From: Lysinibacillus odysseyi | GTDB taxonomy: Bacteria; Bacillota; Bacilli; Bacillales_A; Planococcaceae | Direction: 5' to 3' | Assembly (NCBI GenBank): GCA_014595895.1 | Contig: JABUKB010000008.1 | Coordinates: 34,214-98,213 of the forward strand | Length of the DNA stretch: 64,000 nucleotides | Shown: positions 57,137 through 64,000 of the stretch, one piece after another | Layout of the letters: every line of letters starts with the position of its first letter | Position numbering within the stretch: the first letter of the stretch is position 1 | The notes under the pieces: generated by a model | What the model was told of the DNA's origin: nothing | What the model saw: only the letters and a program-made list of their open reading frames with translations | The model's database searches: none | Made by a program: the position numbers and the translations under genes

Positions 57137-57505
57137 ATGGATTATATTCATTTAAGAGATATGCAGTTTTACGGATATCATGGAGTACTAGAGCAGGAGA
57201 CGGTTCTTGGTCAACGTTTCCGTGCCTCGGTATCGTTAGCCGTTGACATCCAGCAAGCGGGCCAAACGGATGAACTGGACAATACCGTGAGTTATGTCGG
57301 TGTCTATGATATTTGTAAGGAAGTAATCGAAGGCAAACCATATAAATTGATAGAAGCTGTTGCAGAATCAGTAGCAACAAGTATTTTACAACAGTATAAA
57401 GGACAAGTTTTTGGTTGCCGCGTGGAAATTATAAAGCCAGATCCACCGATACCAGGTCATTATAAAGAAGTAGCGGTAGAAATTGTGCGAGGTACATTTG
57501 TATGA
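57137..57505 (+). CDS. folB: Dihydroneopterin aldolase
   Basis: A 122-aa T-fold enzyme. The G-Y-H-G-V-L motif is near residue 15, E-Q-E-T-V-L-G-Q-R-F next, and catalytic Lys region V-E-I-I-K-P-D-P-P-I near residue 98. AGGAGAG precedes ATG 57137. It overlaps folK by 4 bp (ATGA). Confidence 0.95.
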   Translation: MDYIHLRDMQFYGYHGVLEQETVLGQRFRASVSLAVDIQQAGQTDELDNTVSYVGVYDICKEVIEGKPYKLIEAVAESVATSILQQYKGQVFGCRVEIIKPDPPIPGHYKEVAVEIVRGTFV

Positions 57506-58023
57506 ATACAGTGTATTTATCCCTCGGCACCAATATAGGTGATCGTGAAGCAAATTTAAAACTGGCAGTAAAATTACTGATGGAAATGCCGGGTATTAAC
57601 GTGAAAGCCGTATCTTCTATTTATGAAACGGCACCTGTTGGCTTTCTCAATCAAGCAGCTTTTTTAAACATTGCAGTAAGGTTAACGACTGCATTGCCTG
57701 CAGCGGAAATGCTATCCGCTTGCCAACAAATAGAATCAGAACTCGGTCGTGTGCGTGAAATTCGATGGGGACCTCGAATCATTGACCTTGACATTTTGCT
57801 ATATAATCATGAAAATATTGAAACGGAGAGCTTAATTGTGCCGCACGAACGTATGTTTGAACGTGCTTTTGTGTTAGTTCCTTTACTGGAAATCGCAAAG
57901 GAAGATACAGCACAATTGCTACGTGCACAGCAAGCACTTCAATCGATGGACTTAAAGAAAGAAGGCGTCGTGCAATGGAAGCAGAGCGGTACGGCAGAAG
58001 AATTCGTGCGTTCCGTAAATTAA
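57502..58023 (+). CDS. folK: HPPK, 2-amino-4-hydroxy-6-hydroxymethyldihydropteridine diphosphokinase
   Basis: A 173-aa pterin pyrophosphokinase. L-S-L-G-T-N-I-G-D-R at the start, Y-E-T-A-P-V-G near residue 44 and the signature G-P-R-I-I-D-L-D-I-L-L near residue 91 carry the metal-binding Asp residues. It is coupled to folB. Its last 49 bases overlap yazB. Confidence 0.95.
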   Translation: MNTVYLSLGTNIGDREANLKLAVKLLMEMPGINVKAVSSIYETAPVGFLNQAAFLNIAVRLTTALPAAEMLSACQQIESELGRVREIRWGPRIIDLDILLYNHENIETESLIVPHERMFERAFVLVPLLEIAKEDTAQLLRAQQALQSMDLKKEGVVQWKQSGTAEEFVRSVN

Positions 58024-58175
58024 AACGACTGCAACAAGCCCAATTAGCCAAACAAATTGGCATGTCGACAACGATTTTAGGAAGAATAGAGCGAGGCGAA
58101 AAAATGCCTTCTCCTGAACAGCTCCAAAAAATTGCAACAGAATTGCAAATAGATATAAAAGAATTAAAAGGTTAA
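57975..58175 (+). CDS. yazB: Small XRE-family helix-turn-helix protein YazB
   Basis: A 66-aa single-domain Cro/CI-type DNA-binding protein. The helix-turn-helix is L-A-K-Q-I-G-M-S-T-T-I-L-G-R-I-E-R-G (about residues 24-41). It overlaps the 3' end of folK by 49 bp and is followed by dusB 18 bp later. Target unknown; the conserved location suggests a link to folate or tRNA modification control that is not established. Confidence 0.88.
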   Translation: MEAERYGRRIRAFRKLKRLQQAQLAKQIGMSTTILGRIERGEKMPSPEQLQKIATELQIDIKELKG

Positions 58176-58193
58176 TAAGAAGGAGGATATGAG

Positions 58194-59219
58194 ATGACAA
58201 CCGAACAAAAGCCGTTCCAAATTGCGGATATTGTCATGGACAACCGTGTGGTGCTAGCTCCGATGGCTGGGATCTGTAACTCGGCTTTCCGCTTAACGGT
58301 CAAAGAATTTGGCGCAGGCTTAGTATACGCAGAGATGATCAGTGACAAAGCTATCAATTTCCGCAATGAAAAGACAATGAATATGCTGTACATCGATGAG
58401 CGTGAAAACCCACTGACATTGCAAATATTTGGTGGCGATAAAGATAACCTAGTCCAAGCGGCGAAATATGTAGATAAAAACACGCCAGCCGATATTATTG
58501 ATATCAATATGGGTTGCCCAGTCAATAAAATCATCAAATGTGAAGCAGGGGCGAAGTGGTTACTGGACCCTAATAAAATTTATGAAATGGTATCAGCTGT
58601 AGTCGATGCAGTGGATAAACCTGTATCCGTAAAAATGCGTATCGGTTGGGATGACGCACGGGTATTTGCTGTAGAAAACGCACAAGCTGCTGAGCGCGCT
58701 GGTGCTGCTGCCATCGCCATGCATGGTCGTACACGCGTGCAAATGTACGAAGGCAAAGCAAACTGGGATGTTTTAAAAGAAGTAAAAGAAAATATCACGA
58801 TTCCATTTATCGCAAATGGTGACGTGGAAACACCACAGGATGCAAAGCGTATTTTAGAGCATACCGGTGCTGATGGGGTCATGATCGGTCGCGCTGCATT
58901 AGGAAATCCATGGATGATGTACCGCACAGTGAAATATTTAGAAACAGGCGAATTAATGCCTGAGCCATCCGTAGCGGAGAAAATCGATGTATGTTTATTG
59001 CACTTTGAACGTTTGGCGGCACTGAAAGGCGAAGTAGTGGCTGTACGTGAAATGCGCAAACATGCTTCTTGGTACTTAAAAGGAATCCGCGGTAACGGTA
59101 AAATCCGCAACGCTATCAACCAGGCAGAGACAGAAGCGGAGTTACGTATGCTCTTAACAGGTGTAGTAGCAGATTACGAAGCACTTGCTGAAAGTGAAGC
59201 ACAAGCAGGTATTGTATAA
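58194..59219 (+). CDS. dusB: tRNA-dihydrouridine synthase B
   Basis: A 341-aa FMN TIM-barrel enzyme. V-L-A-P-M-A-G-I-C-N is near residue 20, the catalytic Cys lies in I-N-M-G-C-P-V-N-K near residue 107, and H-G-R-T-R near residue 177. G-R-A-A-L-G-N-P-W binds FMN phosphate. It reduces uridines in tRNA. GAAGGAGG precedes ATG 58194. Confidence 0.95.
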   Translation: MTTEQKPFQIADIVMDNRVVLAPMAGICNSAFRLTVKEFGAGLVYAEMISDKAINFRNEKTMNMLYIDERENPLTLQIFGGDKDNLVQAAKYVDKNTPADIIDINMGCPVNKIIKCEAGAKWLLDPNKIYEMVSAVVDAVDKPVSVKMRIGWDDARVFAVENAQAAERAGAAAIAMHGRTRVQMYEGKANWDVLKEVKENITIPFIANGDVETPQDAKRILEHTGADGVMIGRAALGNPWMMYRTVKYLETGELMPEPSVAEKIDVCLLHFERLAALKGEVVAVREMRKHASWYLKGIRGNGKIRNAINQAETEAELRMLLTGVVADYEALAESEAQAGIV

Positions 59220-59299
59220 CTTCTTCTAGCAGGTATGTAAACAGCGGCTGAAAGAAGTAATCCGTACGTGACTATGCCTCGGCATAATGGATAAGATAG

Positions 59300-59326
59300 G
59301 AGTGTCACTTTGGTGGCACTCTTTTC
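59300..59326 (+). terminator. Rho-independent terminator after dusB
   Basis: GAGTGTCAC pairs with GTGGCACTC (one G-U), followed by TTTTCGTTTT. Element B begins directly after it. Confidence 0.87.
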
Positions 59327-59333
59327 GTTTTAT

Positions 59334-59484
59334 CCCGCATTAGCGGGTAGTAAGACTCCCGCCTCTAGGCTTAAGAAGGGCGAAAAGGATAGACGGGAGA
59401 TCAACTACCCGTAAAAGCCCGATTGGTTCAACTAACAATCAGTGGGGATAAAGAAAACCCCCACTGATTGAAGTTTCACTTTAT
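59334..59484. repeat. Dispersed structured element, copy B (IS200/IS605-like non-autonomous element?)
   Basis: A 151-bp unit after TTTAT (59329-59333) and ending with TTTAT (59480-59484). The left end, middle block (59401-59424) and right end match copy A at 41520. CGGGTAGT (59344-59351) pairs with ACTACCCG (59404-59411), enclosing a CTCCCG/CGGGAG inner stem. The right hairpin is AATCAGTGGGG/CCCCACTGATT. Copy A has about 80 extra bases before this hairpin and in the inner stem, so internal length varies while the ends stay constant. Confidence 0.65.
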
Positions 59485-59586
59485 TTTACTTAAATCATCC
59501 GAAACAGATGAATACCACGCAGAATTTGTGTACAATAAGAAGATATGAAAAATTAGCCCCGCCAAACGTGCGGACATTTTAATTAG

Positions 59587-61092
<1,506 letters not shown>

Positions 61093-61100
61093 TTGGTTAA

Positions 61101-61143
61101 CAGGAGAATCCATGCGTCTCAAGCATGGATTCTCCTGTTTTTG
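61101..61143 (+). terminator. Strong rho-independent terminator after lysS
   Basis: A perfect 15-bp stem CAGGAGAATCCATGC/GCATGGATTCTCCTG followed by TTTTTG. Confidence 0.95.
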
Positions 61144-61652
61144 TGTGGGGAGAGCGATTGGGAATAGGATGACTTAATAATGATGCCTGTATATTTTCAC
61201 GATTCACTTTGCAATTTCAGACATCGTGATGCTTTTTTGAATAGGAAATTTTGATATAAAGCGATCTATAAGAAAAAAATAATGAATTTTACTTAAACAA
61301 GCGGGCGCAATTCTTAAATAATTGCGCTCTTTCTTTGTGTATTCGACCAGGATGAGGAACGTATGAATGTAGAAAAGTCATTAAGAATATGAAGAAATAT
61401 ACTCAAACTAATGAGCAGTATAGCTGTACAAATCAGGAAAGTATATTTCTTTTATATAGTCGTATACTTAAATTAAAAAAGGAAAGGTACTAAGCTGTAG
61501 AAGAATAGGAGTTCAACATAGCAATTGCATATTATTTTAAACAGCATATATATTTTTAATTTTACTTAGCAAATAAGAAACAACAGAATCCGAATGGTAG
61601 AGATATTCTAATTGTACGAATCCTGCAAAATACGGTTTAGTAATCTTGATAA
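61144..61652. other. Gene-free spacer with one terminator-like hairpin
   Basis: Apart from GCGCAATT (61305-61312) / AATTGCGC (61320-61327) followed by TCTTTCTTT, which looks like a terminator without an upstream gene, no feature is seen. The orphan terminator and the remnant that follows suggest deleted genes. Confidence 0.5.
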
Positions 61653-61763
61653 GTGCCAGCTAATAAATTGTCAATTGTTGATGGGCGCCCTGTCAATGTA
61701 GTCCATGATGTTCATGGCGCTGCTTTCTTCGATTACATTACAGAATTAGCTAAAAAAGCTTAA
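61653..61763 (+). pseudogene. Possible C-terminal remnant of a nucleoside hydrolase
   Basis: A 36-codon frame without start or ribosome-binding site reads D-G-R-P-V-N-V-V-H-D-V then F-F-D-Y-I-T-E-L-A-K-K-A and stop. This is the style of the C-terminal end of inosine/uridine nucleoside hydrolases (G-x-P-x-N-V-x-V-x-x-D-V, then F-F-D). It directly precedes a nucleoside symporter gene, a natural partner. Upstream sequence is not open in this frame. Assignment is by pattern only. Confidence 0.45.
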
Positions 61764-61813
61764 TGACTAGAAAAGTACAGCATAGACACTAACAACTTAG
61801 AAAGAGGAAACCT

Positions 61814-63070
61814 ATGACAATCAAAAATCGACTTAAAATTATGATCTTTCTCCAGTTTTTCATTTGGGGATGTTGGCTAGTTACACTTGGTTCGTACATG
61901 ATCAATACATTGCATTTTTCTGGCTCACAAGTGGGGGCGGTGTATGGCTCATCTGGGCTTGCTTCTCTTATAATGCCAAGCCTTGTAGGGATTATCGCTG
62001 ACCGATGGGTAAAAGCGAATAGAGTGTATGGTGTTTGTCACTTTTTAGGTGCGATTTGCTTATTTATAGCTGCACGAACTTCAGACCCAACCATTATGTT
62101 TTGGGTGATGTTTTTTAACGCTATATTTTTCATACCGACAATTTCATTATCTTATACCATTTCCTATATTGGTTTAGAAAAAGAAGGGCTCGATACGACG
62201 GAAGAATTCCCAGCCGTTCGTGTATATGGAACAGTTAGTTTTATTCTTGCTATGTGGATCATTAGTCTTGGTGGATTTGAATTAAGCAATATTCAGTTAT
62301 ACATTGCGTCCGGGGCTGCCATTTTACTAGTACTCTTTTCATTTGTACTGCCTGATTGTCCAACATCAAGTGTGAATAAGGATAAGTCATTGGTAAGCCA
62401 ATTAGGTCTCGATGCTTTTGTCCTGTTTAAACAAAAGACAATGGCCATCTTTTTCTTGTTTGCAATGCTGATAGGTGCTGCGCTGCAAATTAATTTAGCA
62501 TTTGCCGACCCGTTCCTTCATGATTTCGCACTAAATCCTGACTATAAAGAAAGTCTTACTGTGAAATATCCGGCGATTTTATTATCAATTGGACAATTTT
62601 CAGAAGTAGTCTTTATTCTTGCCATACCATTTTTCTTGCGTAAATTCGGGATTAAAACGGTCATGCTTTTGAGTATGGCGGCTTGGACATTGCGATTTGG
62701 TTTATTAGCCTTTGGAGATCCAACTGGATTAGGGTTTATCTTATTGCTATTATCCATGATAGCGTACGGTGCAGCGTTTGACTTCTTTAATATTTCTGGA
62801 TCGATGTTTGTAGATAAAGAAGTGGATCATCGAATCCGTGGGAGTGCTCAAGGCTTATTTATAACAATGGTGAACGGACTAGGGGCTTATTTAGGAGCTG
62901 TGATTAGTGGAAGTATAGTGGATTCTTTCACAGTGGATGGCGTAAAAGACTGGCAGAGCATCTGGTTGGTTTTTGCAGCCTATACCATCGTTCTTGGAAT
63001 CGTTTTTGCGATAATTTTTAAATATAAGAATAACCAGGATACAGTGAACCATGTAGAAAAAGCTAATTGA
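61814..63070 (+). CDS. Nucleoside:H+ symporter family MFS transporter (NupG/XapB-like)
   Basis: A 418-aa carrier with about twelve hydrophobic segments. The start L-K-I-M-I-F-L-Q-F-F-I-W-G-C-W, the F-F-I-P-T-I-S-L-S-Y-T-I-S block near residue 112, R-V-Y-G-T-V-S-F near residue 136 and F-D-F-F-N-I-S-G-S-M-F-V near residue 319 are typical of the NHS family. It should import nucleosides with protons. AAAGAGG precedes ATG 61814. It is inserted between lysS and the rRNA operon. Confidence 0.9.
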   Translation: MTIKNRLKIMIFLQFFIWGCWLVTLGSYMINTLHFSGSQVGAVYGSSGLASLIMPSLVGIIADRWVKANRVYGVCHFLGAICLFIAARTSDPTIMFWVMFFNAIFFIPTISLSYTISYIGLEKEGLDTTEEFPAVRVYGTVSFILAMWIISLGGFELSNIQLYIASGAAILLVLFSFVLPDCPTSSVNKDKSLVSQLGLDAFVLFKQKTMAIFFLFAMLIGAALQINLAFADPFLHDFALNPDYKESLTVKYPAILLSIGQFSEVVFILAIPFFLRKFGIKTVMLLSMAAWTLRFGLLAFGDPTGLGFILLLLSMIAYGAAFDFFNISGSMFVDKEVDHRIRGSAQGLFITMVNGLGAYLGAVISGSIVDSFTVDGVKDWQSIWLVFAAYTIVLGIVFAIIFKYKNNQDTVNHVEKAN

Positions 63071-63107
63071 CCTTTATGATTTAAGGTCAAGTTAGAATAT
63101 GGGCTAT

Positions 63108-63153
63108 AAAAAAGCAGTCAATTTCTCCTTCTTTGGAGAAATGCTGCTTTTTA
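63108..63153 (+). terminator. Rho-independent terminator after the symporter gene
   Basis: AAAGCAG...ATTTCTCC pairs with GGAGAAAT...CTGCTTT with small internal loops, followed by TT. A second hairpin TTGACCTT/AAGGTCAA (63067-63090) begins at the stop codon. Confidence 0.8.
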
Positions 63154-63832
63154 ACATTGTGGCAGATGACATTTACATATAAATTCTCCTGTTTTTTATG
63201 GAAGTGAGGAACTTCAGGAAGAGCATAAAGAATTGAAGCAGCGCTCATAGATATGGGGGAGAGGTGAATTGGTTTCCTCTGAAAAGAATAATGCATAACG
63301 ATTGCCATATTAGATGTAAACAAGAACTAAAATAATGTGAATAGAAGATTTTTTAAGTTAATGCCATTTTAAAAAGAAACGCATATAGGAGCATAACTAT
63401 ATTCGTATTTATAGATATAAGATGAAGATTAATGAGTGTTATGTAAGGTTTGTACACGTAGTAACATGATGAATAGATAGAAATTAACATATTAAAAAAC
63501 GACAGTACATATTTAAAAAGAGATTAGAACTTAACAAGATGATTTAAAAAGCGTAAGACACCCTTTGCTTTAGTTTAGAAACTTTTCAAGCGATAGTAAC
63601 ATAAGCAAAAGCTCTACTATAAGAAAGAGATGCTTAAAAGACTAGTGGTAGGATATTAAATAAAAAATTAATATTTTTTTAATTAAAGTATTGCGCGTAG
63701 AGAATTATCGTGATATATTATTACAAGTCGTTAACACGACGTTGAAAAATAGTTGCTTTAAATCTTTTAAAAGCAATAGAATACAAAAGTTACTATTTAA
63801 AAAATAGTTACGAAAAAACTTTCGAAAAAATG
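63154..63832. other. AT-rich spacer upstream of the rRNA promoter
   Basis: No credible gene. The frames present are short and lack ribosome-binding sites. The last 20 bp (63813-63832) hold A-tracts that resemble an UP element. Confidence 0.6.
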
Positions 63833-63861
63833 TTGACATAGACTTCTGTAAATGTTAATAT
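63833..63861 (+). promoter_or_regulatory. rRNA operon promoter
   Basis: TTGACA (63833-63838), 17-bp spacer, TAATAT (63856-63861), preceded by A-tracts. It is placed upstream of sequence that looks like a Bacillales 16S leader. Confidence 0.85.
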
Positions 63862-64000
63862 TAAAAAGTTCGCTACAAACGAACAACATGAACTTTGAAA
63901 ACTGAACAAGTAAACGTTAATTATACAAGTTTGAGTGATGAACTCAAACACTTAAAGACTTCAACTTCGGTTGAAGCGCTAGCAAAGCAAATGAGCTTTC
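63862..64000 (+). ncRNA. 5' leader of an rRNA operon (pre-16S), 16S gene just outside the window
   Basis: The segment contains the leader string GAACTTTGAAAACTGAACAA (63892-63911). Two hairpins follow, GTTTGAGT/ACTCAAAC and CTTCAAC-TTCG-GTTGAAG, then AATGAGCTTTC at the edge, which in Bacillales lies shortly before TGGAGAGTTTGATCC. Position after lysS matches the rRNA locus of Bacillus subtilis. Confidence 0.85.

Noticed and set aside
59220..59333. T-box or other leader RNA before lysS
   Set aside because: No T-box core motif is present; the visible structure is the dusB terminator followed by element B.
63087..63323. 78-codon minus-strand frame after the symporter gene
   Set aside because: It runs through the symporter terminator and has atypical composition; no ribosome-binding site or family match.

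Overview
The window is AT-rich chromosomal DNA of an endospore-forming member of the Bacillales. Gene order from position 11993 to the right end is the ancient Bacillus 'yaaQ to lysS to rrn' block. SpoVG, SpoVT, SpoIIE, YabP, YabQ and Fin show a sporulating organism. Protein style and accessory content (nucleoside MFS carrier, phosphonate genes, acyl-CoA dehydrogenase pair) suggest the Lysinibacillus/Solibacillus group (Planococcaceae/Caryophanaceae). That taxonomic call is inference.

Region 1 (1-11.7 kb) is accessory metabolism. It holds the tail of a thiolase, a DUF3870 protein, a short-chain fatty acid transporter behind a cre-like site, and a two-repeat carboxymuconolactone-decarboxylase-like protein. 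A complete 2-aminoethylphosphonate (AEP) locus follows: a divergent DeoR-type regulator, an iron-type alcohol dehydrogenase, a PhnD-like binding lipoprotein, PhnC ATPase, two PhnE permeases, PhnW transaminase and PhnX phosphonatase. These together import AEP and convert it through phosphonoacetaldehyde to acetaldehyde and phosphate. A short-chain dehydrogenase on the minus strand closes the region.

Region 2 (11.7-30 kb) begins with what looks like the C-terminal stump of thymidylate kinase (tmk), exactly where an intact tmk is expected. Then come darA, yaaR, holB, ricT, yabA, yabB, yazA and rsmI, divergent abrB with two Spo0A boxes, metG, tatD, yabE, rnmV, rsmA, veg, ispE, purR, ridA, spoVG, glmU, prs and ctc.

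Region 3 (30-59 kb) carries pth, fin, mfd, an unknown 103-aa gene, spoVT, yabM, yabN, yabO, yabP, yabQ, divIC and yabR. Two tRNA genes (Met, Glu; minus strand) precede spoIIE, tilS, hprT and ftsH. An inserted acyl-CoA dehydrogenase/enoyl-CoA hydratase cassette comes next, followed by coaX, hslO, yacD, cysK, folP, folB, folK, yazB and dusB. Relative to Bacillus subtilis, yabG, sspF, yabS, yabT and pabBAC are absent from their usual places.

Region 4 (59-64 kb) has lysS, a decayed stretch that looks like the tail of a nucleoside hydrolase, a nucleoside/proton symporter, and the promoter and leader of an rRNA operon whose 16S gene starts just beyond the window.

The least explained structure is a dispersed structured repeat, in two full copies (41520-41750, 59334-59484) and one 25-bp vestige (26279-26303). 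Each copy lies between TTTAT pentamers, immediately after a gene or terminator. The layout looks like non-autonomous IS200/IS605-type elements.
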